From CAZQXD01 sp964597315 (GTDB lineage Bacteria > Pseudomonadota > Gammaproteobacteria > Competibacterales > Competibacteraceae): a stretch of 27,754 nucleotides of DNA. Positions within the stretch are counted from its first letter, which is position 1, and every line of letters begins with the position of its first letter. The stretch covers positions 1 to 27,754 of the forward strand of contig CAZQXD010000058.1 of assembly GCA_964597315.1 (NCBI GenBank), read 5' to 3'. The notes below the pieces were generated by a model. It was not told where the DNA came from. It searched no databases and saw only the letters and a list, made by a program, of their open reading frames with translations. Below, piece by piece: positions 21,592-27,754 of this stretch. Made by a program: the position numbers and the translations under genes.

Positions 21592-22908
21592 TTGTCCAGC
21601 CCCTGGACTGGGACGCTCTGGCGCGGCCTGGGCGTATTGGCGATGGCCGCCGCTTTCGGTTTGAGCCTGGACCAGTTGGGTCCGGCCCTATGGATAGGAA
21701 CCCTAGTTCTGCTGGGCTGGCATGGTTATCAACTCTATCGGTTCGAACGCTGGCTACGGGACGACCGCCGCTACCCGCCTCCCGAAGCGGAAGGCATCTG
21801 GGCCGAGGTCTACTTTCATCTGCGCCGTCGGCAACGTCAGTATCGGCAGAGCAGGCGTCGCATGGCCGGGGTGCTCAAGCAGTTCCAGGCCGCCGCCGCC
21901 GCCGTACCCGACGCCGTTGTGGTGCTGGGCGAACAAGACAACGTACTCTGGTGTAACGGGGCCGCCGAGACCCTGCTAGGGCTACGCTTAGGCCAGGACA
22001 GTGGACAGCGCATCACCCATTTGCTGCGCTATCCGGCTTTTGTTCGGTTGCTGAGCGAGGGGCAAGACCCGCGTGGCCTGGAGTTCCCGTCGCCGGTGGA
22101 CGGGGCGCGAATATTGAGTCTGCGCATCGTGCCCTACGGCCAGGATCAACGCCTGCTGCTGGCCACCGATATTACCCGGGTGCGGAACCTGGAGAAGGTG
22201 CGCCGTGATTTCGTCTCCAACGTGTCCCATGAGCTGCGCACCCCACTGACCGTGATCCGGGGCTACCTGGAGACTCTGTTGGACAGCGACGCCGCGATAG
22301 AGCCTGTGCGGGGGCCGCTGTGGGAGATGCACAAACAGACATTGCGTATGCAACAGATCATCGAGGATTTGCTAATGCTATCCCGTCTGGAGAACGACTC
22401 CGAACGCCGCCCACCCCAACCGGTGCGAGTGTCGGCGCTGCTGGAGTCCATCGTCGAGGATGCTCGGGTCCTGGGCGAGGGGCGTCATCAGCGGATTGAC
22501 CTAAAGATGGAAGACAGGCTGGATATGCTGGGCCATGAGCAGGAACTGCGTAGCGCCTTCTCCAATCTGGTGTTTAATGCCGTGCGCTATACTCCCGACG
22601 AGGGGCGGATCGAGATCCGCTGGTATGCGGACGCCAAGGCCCTGCACCTGGAGGTGCAAGACAACGGCGAAGGCATTGCTGCCCAGCATATTCCCCGGCT
22701 GACGGAACGGTTCTACCGGGTGGATCGGGGCCGACAGCGGGAAAGCGGTGGCACCGGCCTGGGATTGGCCATCGTCAAGCATGTGGTTGAACGTCATCGG
22801 GGCCATCTCGATATCCGCAGCCGCCTGGGTGAGGGCAGCACCTTTAGCTGCGCTTTTCCGCTGGAGCAGAAACTGGCCCACGCCTCCACCTCACCGACCG
22901 CTTTCTGA
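21592..22908 (+). CDS. phoR: Phosphate regulon sensor kinase PhoR
   Basis: A 438-residue membrane histidine kinase, partner of PhoB. An N-terminal hydrophobic region (about 12-45) is followed by a charged linker (RRRQRQYRQSRRR) and a PAS domain near 95-200. The DHp domain has SNVSHELRTPLTVIRGYLE with His213 as phospho-acceptor, the same number as in E. coli PhoR. The catalytic domain has the N box (SNLVFNAVRYTP), DNGEGIA and GTGLGLAIVKH. The periplasmic sensory region is small, as expected for PhoR, which takes its signal through PstSCAB-PhoU. No pst or phoU genes are present here. A TTG at 21592, two nt past the phoB stop, is the best start. Other in-frame starts lie inside phoB or further downstream. 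Confidence 0.95.
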   Translation: MSSPWTGTLWRGLGVLAMAAAFGLSLDQLGPALWIGTLVLLGWHGYQLYRFERWLRDDRRYPPPEAEGIWAEVYFHLRRRQRQYRQSRRRMAGVLKQFQAAAAAVPDAVVVLGEQDNVLWCNGAAETLLGLRLGQDSGQRITHLLRYPAFVRLLSEGQDPRGLEFPSPVDGARILSLRIVPYGQDQRLLLATDITRVRNLEKVRRDFVSNVSHELRTPLTVIRGYLETLLDSDAAIEPVRGPLWEMHKQTLRMQQIIEDLLMLSRLENDSERRPPQPVRVSALLESIVEDARVLGEGRHQRIDLKMEDRLDMLGHEQELRSAFSNLVFNAVRYTPDEGRIEIRWYADAKALHLEVQDNGEGIAAQHIPRLTERFYRVDRGRQRESGGTGLGLAIVKHVVERHRGHLDIRSRLGEGSTFSCAFPLEQKLAHASTSPTAF

Positions 22909-22925
22909 CGGGATAAGGACGGACT

Positions 22926-23438
22926 TTGAAACTACTATTGATTCGCCACGCCGTCGCCGAAGATCGGGACGAATACCAGGCCCGCACCCAGGGAGCGCCT
23001 GATAGCGAACGCCCCCTTCTGGACATCGGTCGCAAGAAAATGCGCAAGGCCGCCAACCGTCTGCGCAGCCAGGCGCCGGGTATTGACCTGCTGGCCTCCA
23101 GCGCCCTGGTCCGCGCCCGGGAAACAGCCGACATCATCGCCCGGGCCTACGGTGAACTGCGCATCCTGGAGCGTAACGATTTGGCGCCCGACAGCGCCCC
23201 TGACTCCCTGCTGGCTTGGCTGCGGGAACAACCCGCCGCCGCCACCGTGGCCCTGGTGGGCCACGAGCCGGATTTGGGCCGACTGGCCGGGCTATTACTG
23301 ACGGGTGTTCCGCAGTCTCTGCTGGTGTTGCGCAAAGGCGGCGTGGCCCTGATCGACTTTTCTCAGCCAGTGGCGCCAGGAACCGGCGTCTTGCAGTGGC
23401 TGTTGACCTCGGGACAACTGCGCAGCCTGAAAGACTGA
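22926..23438 (+). CDS. sixA: Phosphohistidine phosphatase SixA
   Basis: A 170-residue RHG-type (histidine phosphatase superfamily) enzyme. Arg7-His8 in MKLLLIRHAVAED is the catalytic RHG start and VGHEPDLGRLAG holds the second active-site histidine. SALVRARETADIIA is the family middle motif. SixA removes phosphate from phosphohistidine, known for the ArcB Hpt domain and more recently for the nitrogen phosphotransferase protein NPr. The TTG start at 22926 has AAGGA about 8 nt upstream and lies 17 nt after phoR, so it belongs to the phoBR transcription unit. Alternative start codons downstream would remove the RH motif. Confidence 0.92.
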   Translation: MKLLLIRHAVAEDRDEYQARTQGAPDSERPLLDIGRKKMRKAANRLRSQAPGIDLLASSALVRARETADIIARAYGELRILERNDLAPDSAPDSLLAWLREQPAAATVALVGHEPDLGRLAGLLLTGVPQSLLVLRKGGVALIDFSQPVAPGTGVLQWLLTSGQLRSLKD

Positions 23439-23448
23439 GCGGATGAAG

Positions 23449-23477
23449 CTATCCTTGAGTTATTCCGGCTCGGATAG
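23449..23477. other. Inverted repeat between sixA and ppx
   Basis: CTATCC (23449-23454) and GGATAG (23472-23477) can pair, extended by GAG/CTC. It begins 10 nt past the sixA stop and ends about 64 nt before ppx. No U-tract follows. It might weakly separate ppx from the phoBR-sixA transcript; no Pho box is visible in the spacer. Confidence 0.3.
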
Positions 23478-23541
23478 GCTTGTGTCCAGCACATCCGGCT
23501 CCAATTCGCCGCGCCATCTACGCGCATAAAGGAGATCGACT

Positions 23542-25041
23542 GTGTCCGCCAACGCCATTGCCGCCATTGATTTGGGTTCCAATAGCTTCCATATGATTGT
23601 CGCCCGGTCCATGGGGGAGCATTTACAGGTCATCGACCGGCTCAAGGAAATGGTGCAACTGGGGGCCGGTCTGAACGATGACCGCGACCTCACCGAAGAA
23701 GCCCAAGCCCGGGCCTTGGACTGCCTGGCGCGATTCGGCCAGCGGCTGCGTTCCATGCCCCCGGGCCGGGTGCGCATCGTTGGCACCAACACCCTGCGCC
23801 AGGCGCGTAACGGCGCGGCTTTTCTAGCCAAGGCGCGGGAGGTCTTGGGCCATCCGGTAGAGATCATCAGTGGCATCGAGGAGGCGCGGCTGATCTATCT
23901 GGGGGTGGCCCATAGCACCGCCGCCGTGGCGGGCAAGCGGTTGGTGATCGACATTGGCGGGGGCAGCACCGAGCTGATTATCGGTGAGGGTTTCGAACCT
24001 TTGCACCTGGAAAGCCTGCATATGGGCTGCGTCAGCATGACCCGGCGCTGCTTCGCTAAGGGCAAGTTTAAATCCGAGTTCATGGATGAGGCGGAACTGG
24101 CGGTGCGAGTGGAGATGGAACCCGTGGAGGCGGCCTATCGGGAGATGGGCTGGGCCACCGTGACCGGCGCCTCCGGTTCTATCAAGGCCATCGGCGAGGC
24201 GGTGGTCAAGGAGGGTTGGACCCACCAAGGCATCACCCGCGAGGCCATGGCGCGGCTACGGGCGCTGCTACTGGAACTTCGCGAGCCGGCGGCTATCGCC
24301 GAACGCTGGGGATTCAGTCAAGAGCGGGCCTGGGTGTTCACAGGCGGTTTCGCGGTGTTGCATGGGGTGTTCCAGGCCTTGGGTCTGGAGCAGATTGGGG
24401 TCTCCGACGGCGCCCTCCGGGAAGGGGTGATTTACGACCTGATGGGTCGGATTCGCCACGAGGATGTTCGCACTCGAACCATCAACTCACTGATTCGCCG
24501 CGCCAATCTGGATGCCACTCAAGGGGAACGGGTGGCTGTCACCGCCCGCGCCCTGCTGGAGCAAGTCAAAGTAGACTGGGGTCTGGAGGACGAGGAGTTG
24601 GGCTATCACCTGGAATGGGCGGCGCGGTTGCACGAAATCGGCCTGGTCATCGCCCATAGCGGGTATCACAAGCACGGCGCCTATATCCTTGAGTATTCAG
24701 ACTTGCCGGGATTCTCCAGCCCCGAACAACGGCTGCTGGCGGCCTTGGTCCGGGGGCATCGGCGCAAATTTCCTGGCCCGGTGTTTGACGAACTGCCCGG
24801 TGAGGTGAGCCTGGTGGCCCGGCGGTTGAGCCTATTGTTACGCCTGGCGGTGCTGTTGCACAGAAGCCGCAGCCGCCTGCCGCTGCCCGAGGTATCCATC
24901 ATGGTGGAAGGACCGCGTATCGAACTGGGCTTTCCACCGGGTTGGCTGGACGGCCACCCTCTCACCCGCGCCGATCTGGAAGCGGACGCGGAATATCTCA
25001 AGGCAGCCGGGATGCTAATGGGTTTTGGGGAGACGGGCTAA
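23542..25041 (+). CDS. ppx: Exopolyphosphatase
   Basis: A 499-residue Ppx/GppA-family phosphatase that releases phosphate from the ends of polyphosphate. The actin-like fold shows AIDLGSNSFHMIVARSM (residues 8-24), the phosphate-binding IGTNTLRQARN-type loop (here VGTNTLRQARN), SGIEEARLIYLGV and LVIDIGGGSTELIIGEG. VFTGGFAVLHGVFQALGLEQIGVSDGALREGVIYDL, read over adjoining stretches, is typical of Ppx. A C-terminal HD-like domain starts near residue 315. GppA is about equally long and cannot be excluded by sequence alone, but the next-door trxA-rho and phoBR make ppx more natural. The start is a GTG at 23542 with GGAG 7 nt upstream. Convergent to rhlB. Confidence 0.92.
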   Translation: MSANAIAAIDLGSNSFHMIVARSMGEHLQVIDRLKEMVQLGAGLNDDRDLTEEAQARALDCLARFGQRLRSMPPGRVRIVGTNTLRQARNGAAFLAKAREVLGHPVEIISGIEEARLIYLGVAHSTAAVAGKRLVIDIGGGSTELIIGEGFEPLHLESLHMGCVSMTRRCFAKGKFKSEFMDEAELAVRVEMEPVEAAYREMGWATVTGASGSIKAIGEAVVKEGWTHQGITREAMARLRALLLELREPAAIAERWGFSQERAWVFTGGFAVLHGVFQALGLEQIGVSDGALREGVIYDLMGRIRHEDVRTRTINSLIRRANLDATQGERVAVTARALLEQVKVDWGLEDEELGYHLEWAARLHEIGLVIAHSGYHKHGAYILEYSDLPGFSSPEQRLLAALVRGHRRKFPGPVFDELPGEVSLVARRLSLLLRLAVLLHRSRSRLPLPEVSIMVEGPRIELGFPPGWLDGHPLTRADLEADAEYLKAAGMLMGFGETG

Positions 25042-25042
25042 C

Positions 25043-25064
25043 GGGGCGCATTGGGGCGCGCCCC
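25043..25064. terminator. GC-rich hairpin between convergent ppx and rhlB
   Basis: GGGGCGC (25043-25049) pairs with GCGCCCC (25058-25064) around an 8-nt loop in the 33-nt gap between two convergent stops. The 12-mer GGGGCGCGCCCC (25053-25064) is also self-complementary. No U-run follows on either strand, so it would need Rho or be inefficient. The position suits a shared bidirectional terminator. Confidence 0.4.
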
Positions 25065-25074
25065 CTGGGTATCG

Positions 25075-26334
25075 TCAGTGCCTGGAACTGGAAGAATGGC
25101 GGCGCGGTGCGCGTCCCCGGGGCCGATTACCGACGTGATGCCGCTCCATGCGCTTAGGAGGTTTGGGCGTGACCAGCACCCCATCGGCGATGGGTTCGAC
25201 GGGAATTTTCTGGCCGATGAAATCTTCAATCTCCGGCAGGGAATAGACGAATTCCTCGCAGGCGAAGCTGATGGCGTCGCCGCTGGCGCCGATTCGGGCG
25301 GTTCGGCCAATGCGATGGACATAGTCCTCGGCATCCTGGGGCAGGTCGAAGTTTATGACGTGGGTGACCAACGGAATATGCAGGCCCCGGGCCGCCACAT
25401 CGGTGGCCACCAGGATCGGCAGTTCGCCGTTCTGGAACTGTTCCAGCAGCCGCTGGCGCTTGTTCTGGGGGATATCCCCGGACAGGACCCCGGCCTGGTA
25501 GCCGTTGCCCAGCAGATAGCCGGTCACCCGCTCCGCGCCCCGTTTGGTGTTGACGAATACCATGGCGCGCTGGGGCGACTGTTGATGCAACAGGCCCAGT
25601 AACAAGGGTATCTTGTCGGAGTTGGCCACATGGTATAGGCATTGGCGGACATTGTCGGCAGTGATTTGATCGGCCTCGATTCGCACCACATGGGGGTCGT
25701 TCATATGCTCGTAGGCCAGTTCCATGACCCGGGCCGACAAGGTGGCCGAGAACAGCATGTTGATCCGGCTTCCCGGCGGCGGCATGCGCCGCAGCAGATA
25801 GCGGATATCGGCGATAAACCCCAGATCGAACATTCGATCGGCTTCGTCTAGCACCACCACTTCGATGTTTTTGAGATGAAATACCCCCTGCTTGAAGTAA
25901 TCAATGACCCGGCCCGGGGTGCCGATGATGACATCCACACCTTCCTCCAGGGTGCGGCGCTGGGACTCATAGCCGGTGCCCCCGTAGACGGCGGCGAATT
26001 TCAGGCCAGTGTAAGGCCCCAGCAGATCAGCGTCTTTGCGAATCTGCAAGGCCAGCTCACGGGTGGGGGCCAGAACAATGGCCCAGGGTCCCGCTTTGTC
26101 CTCGTCCACCGGCGTTTCCATTAGATAATGCAAAGTGGCCAACAGAAAGGCGGCGGTCTTGCCGGTGCCGGTCTGGGCCTGGCCAGCCACATCCATGCCC
26201 CGCAGAGCCAGGGGGAGGGTGGCGGCCTGGATTGGCGTACAATGGGTGAAGCCGGCATCCTCCAGGGCTTCCTGGAGACATTCGGTCAATCCCAGGGACG
26301 CAAAAGGCGTATCGGTTAAATGGCTTGTTTCCAT
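25075..26334 (-). CDS. rhlB: ATP-dependent RNA helicase RhlB (DEAD-box)
   Basis: A 419-residue DEAD-box helicase that unwinds RNA for the degradosome in gammaproteobacteria. All motifs are in order: Q motif region HCTPIQAATLP, motif I AQTGTGKT, Ia PTRELA, GG doublet YGGTGYESQ, Ib TPGR, II VLDEADRM, III SAT, V VATDVAARGLHIP and VI HRIGRTAR. HLTDTPFASLGL, DYFKQGVFHLKNIEVVVLDE and DLGFIADIRYLLRRMPPPGSRINMLFSATLS are particularly RhlB-like. A basic C-terminal tail (PKRMERHHVGNRPRGRAPRR) follows. E. coli RhlB has 421 residues. The ATG at 26334 gives this length; an upstream GTG would add 24 residues unlike the family. Divergent from trxA with a 243-nt spacer. Confidence 0.96.
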   Translation of the reverse strand: METSHLTDTPFASLGLTECLQEALEDAGFTHCTPIQAATLPLALRGMDVAGQAQTGTGKTAAFLLATLHYLMETPVDEDKAGPWAIVLAPTRELALQIRKDADLLGPYTGLKFAAVYGGTGYESQRRTLEEGVDVIIGTPGRVIDYFKQGVFHLKNIEVVVLDEADRMFDLGFIADIRYLLRRMPPPGSRINMLFSATLSARVMELAYEHMNDPHVVRIEADQITADNVRQCLYHVANSDKIPLLLGLLHQQSPQRAMVFVNTKRGAERVTGYLLGNGYQAGVLSGDIPQNKRQRLLEQFQNGELPILVATDVAARGLHIPLVTHVINFDLPQDAEDYVHRIGRTARIGASGDAISFACEEFVYSLPEIEDFIGQKIPVEPIADGVLVTPKPPKRMERHHVGNRPRGRAPRRHSSSSRH

Positions 26335-26460
26335 GGATTCTCGGGCTATCCCGTTGGCAGGAGTTGGCAGACTTGCAATACGCTTCCGTTTGGGCGGAAA
26401 ATGCACTATGTATCATGTATTCTACGCTGATAAGGGATTGTGACATAACTACCCTTAAAT

Positions 26461-26504
26461 TCAGGCGCCAGCGGCTGTTCCGCTGCTCGTTCATGGCGCC
26501 CTGA
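26461..26504. other. Nested hairpin in the rhlB-trxA spacer
   Basis: TCAGGCGCCA (26461-26470) pairs with TGGCGCCCTGA (26494-26504) with one bulge. Inside it AGCGG (26470-26474) pairs with CCGCT (26480-26484) around CTGTT. It lies 73 nt before the trxA start and would be in its 5' leader if the promoter lies upstream. A regulatory leader or an intergenic repeat remnant are both possible. Confidence 0.45.
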
Positions 26505-26577
26505 TGTATCCAAGCTATCCTTTATGTTCCTTGGATTGCAAGCCGCCACTGAATTTTCCCAATTGGAGACGAATATC

Positions 26578-26904
26578 GTGAGTGATCAAATCGTTCATGT
26601 CACCGACGGCACTTTTGAAGCCGAGGTGCTTGGTTCCGAGAAACCGGTTCTGGTGGACTACTGGGCCGAATGGTGCGGTCCCTGTAAAATGATCGCCCCC
26701 ATCTTGGACGAAATCGCCGGAGAATACGCCGAACGGCTTAAGATCGCCAAGCTGAATATCGATGAAAACTCCGCCACCCCGCCCAAGTACGGCATCCGCG
26801 GCATTCCTACCTTGATGCTGTTTCGCAACGGCAACGTGGAGGCCACCAAGGTAGGGGCGTTGTCCAAGTCCCAGTTGACAGCATTTATCGACAGTAATCT
26901 GTAA
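26578..26904 (+). CDS. trxA: Thioredoxin 1
   Basis: A 108-residue cytosolic dithiol oxidoreductase. The redox motif WCGPC has Cys33 and Cys36, matching E. coli TrxA including the initiator Met. VDYWAEWCGPCKMIAPILDEIA, KLNIDENSATPPKYGIRGIPTLMLF with the cis-proline after Ile, and a C-terminal helix KSQLTAFIDSNL complete the fold. The GTG at 26578 with GGAG 9 nt upstream gives a standard N-terminus (MSDQIVHVTD). An in-frame ATG further upstream (26524) would add an 18-residue non-homologous leader. Divergent from rhlB and followed by rho, the conserved gammaproteobacterial order. Confidence 0.97.
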   Translation: MSDQIVHVTDGTFEAEVLGSEKPVLVDYWAEWCGPCKMIAPILDEIAGEYAERLKIAKLNIDENSATPPKYGIRGIPTLMLFRNGNVEATKVGALSKSQLTAFIDSNL

Positions 26905-26911
26905 TACGAAG

Positions 26912-26938
26912 ACGGCGTCCGCCGGGGGTAGGCGCCGT
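26912..26938 (+). terminator. Probable terminator after trxA
   Basis: ACGGCG (26912-26917) pairs with CGCCGT (26933-26938) starting 7 nt after the trxA stop, and a short TTTAT follows. The stem can be lengthened with CC/GG inside. The U-tract is brief, so readthrough into rho is possible. rho also appears to have its own promoter downstream. Confidence 0.55.
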
Positions 26939-26950
26939 TTATCGTCATAC

Positions 26951-26979
26951 TGGTTTAATCGCTGATTAACCCATATAAT
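26951..26979 (+). promoter_or_regulatory. Putative rho promoter with abutting palindrome
   Basis: A perfect -10 hexamer TATAAT is at 26974-26979, 111 nt before the rho ATG. Immediately upstream TGGTTTAATC-GCT-GATTAACCCA (26951-26973) is a near-perfect inverted repeat covering the -35 position and spacer. The -35 itself is poor (TGGTTT at 17-bp spacing), which could mean activator control or operator overlap. The long leader is consistent with the attenuated leader known for E. coli rho. Confidence 0.5.
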
Positions 26980-27090
26980 TACGTCTCGACCCCCTCGCCG
27001 ACCGTCGGCAAACTCCTCATTTTGTAGAGCCGGACCCACTCCCACGGGGCGTCTCAGCTCCGACTTGTCCCAGTCCGTGAAGCGACACAC

Positions 27091-27754
27091 ATGAATCTGA
27101 CCGAACTTAAAAAGAAATCCGCCGCAGAACTTATCAACATTGCCCAGGAACTCAACCTGGACGGCATGGCGCGGTCCCGTAAGCAGGACATTATTTTTGC
27201 CATCCTCAAGGCCCACGCCAAAAACGGCGAAGACATCTTCGGGGACGGGGTACTAGAGATTCTCCAGGATGGTTTCGGCTTTTTGCGCTCGGCGGATAGT
27301 TCCTATCTGGCGGGTCCCGACGATATCTACGTCTCCCCCAGCCAGATTCGCCGTTTCAGCTTGCGTACCGGCGACACGGTTAGCGGCAAGATCCGCCCCC
27401 CCAAGGAAGGTGAGCGTTATTTCGCCCTGCTCAAAGTCAGCGAGATCAATTTCGAGCCGCCGGAAAACGCCAAGAACAAGGTATTGTTCGAGAACCTGAC
27501 CCCCCTGCACGCCACCTCCCGGATGGGCATGGAGCGGGGCAACGGTTCCACCGAGGACATTACCGCCCGGATCATCGACCTGATCTCTCCCATCGGCAAG
27601 GGCCAGCGCGGCCTCATCGTCTCGCCCCCCAAGGCGGGCAAGACCATGATGCTCCAGAACATTGCCCAGAGCATCGCCGCCAACCATCCAGAGGTGTACC
27701 TTATCGTGCTGCTCATCGACGAGCGGCCCGAGGAGGTGACCGAGATGCAACGCT
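27091..27754 (+). CDS. rho: Transcription termination factor Rho, N-terminal part (cut by window edge)
   Basis: The first 221 residues of the hexameric RNA-DNA helicase that ends transcription. MNLTELKKKSAAELINIAQELNL is the N-terminal helical domain and EILQDGFGFLRSADSSYLAGPDDIYVSPSQIRRF is the cold-shock-like RNA-binding domain with RNP1 GFGFLR. LFENLTPLHA links to the ATPase core. Walker A is GLIVSPPKAGKTMM near 175-190, followed by VYLIVLLIDERPEEVTEM. All match E. coli Rho almost residue for residue. The remainder lies outside the window. The ATG at 27091 has only a weak GAAG upstream. It follows trxA by 186 nt with its own candidate promoter. Confidence 0.97.
   Translation, partial: MNLTELKKKSAAELINIAQELNLDGMARSRKQDIIFAILKAHAKNGEDIFGDGVLEILQDGFGFLRSADSSYLAGPDDIYVSPSQIRRFSLRTGDTVSGKIRPPKEGERYFALLKVSEINFEPPENAKNKVLFENLTPLHATSRMGMERGNGSTEDITARIIDLISPIGKGQRGLIVSPPKAGKTMMLQNIAQSIAANHPEVYLIVLLIDERPEEVTEMQR

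Noticed and set aside
23439..23541. A second Pho box before ppx
   Set aside because: No CTGTCAT-like 7-mers at 11-bp spacing are present in this spacer.
1..27754. CRISPR array, tRNA, rRNA, transposase, integrase or phage genes
   Set aside because: No spacer-repeat arrays, cloverleaf-like sequences, rRNA signatures or recombinase motifs were found in any region.

Overview
The window is GC-rich, densely packed bacterial chromosome. It most likely comes from a gammaproteobacterium. The right end carries ppx, rhlB (divergent from trxA), trxA and rho, an order close to that of Escherichia coli and Pseudomonas. It is preceded by phoB-phoR with a canonical Pho box, and RhlB and PhoR resemble the gammaproteobacterial proteins closely, with the PhoR phospho-acceptor at the E. 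coli position His213. A PEP-CTERM-like protein suggests an environmental, perhaps Chromatiales-like lineage, but genus and species cannot be set from the sequence alone.

Layout. (1) 1-5515, minus strand: a nucleoside uptake and catabolism operon, read from high to low coordinates. It holds a BMP-family periplasmic binding protein, a double-domain ATPase, two permeases, cytidine deaminase (cdd) and the start of deoxyribose-phosphate aldolase (deoC, cut by the window edge). Most genes overlap or abut. (2) 5736-8515, minus strand: a two-gene envelope acylation cassette, an AlgI-like MBOAT O-acyltransferase followed by a membrane-anchored SGNH-like protein. Near-identical direct repeats (14 of 15 bases) lie on both sides. 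A possible 16-residue ORF with a strong ribosome binding site follows the second gene. (3) 8721-16697, minus strand: a MoxR/Bat operon (MoxR ATPase, DUF58, DUF4381, BatA, BatB with a TPR tail, BatD), then a MinD-like ATPase that is probably in the same transcription unit. (4) 16876-17589, minus strand: a secreted protein with a variant PEP-CTERM-like tail. (5) 17952-19913, plus strand: an unusual fusion of two cyclic-nucleotide-binding-like domains with a PlsC-like acyltransferase domain. (6) 20027-20821: an orphan ZnuC-type ATPase. (7) 20897-25041: a phosphate and phosphohistidine block, phoB, phoR, sixA and ppx. (8) 25075-27754: rhlB on minus, then trxA and the beginning of rho on plus.

How the genes work together. 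Block 1 imports nucleosides, deaminates cytidine and feeds deoxyribose 5-phosphate to central carbon metabolism. Block 3 looks like a membrane-associated MoxR/VWA chaperone system of the oxygen-tolerance type. Block 7 links phosphate sensing, histidine-phosphate removal and polyphosphate degradation. Block 8 is RNA turnover, redox and transcription termination housekeeping.

The points most worth a second look are non-coding or architectural. They are the flanking direct repeats around the acyltransferase cassette, a recurring TGCAT/GGCGC doublet in separate spacers, the cyclic-nucleotide/acyltransferase fusion that lacks the usual acyltransferase aspartate, the MinD-like ATPase after the Bat genes, the 12-bp stem enclosing 62 nt after that gene, and a palindrome abutting the putative rho promoter. 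No tRNA, rRNA, CRISPR array, transposase or integrase was seen.
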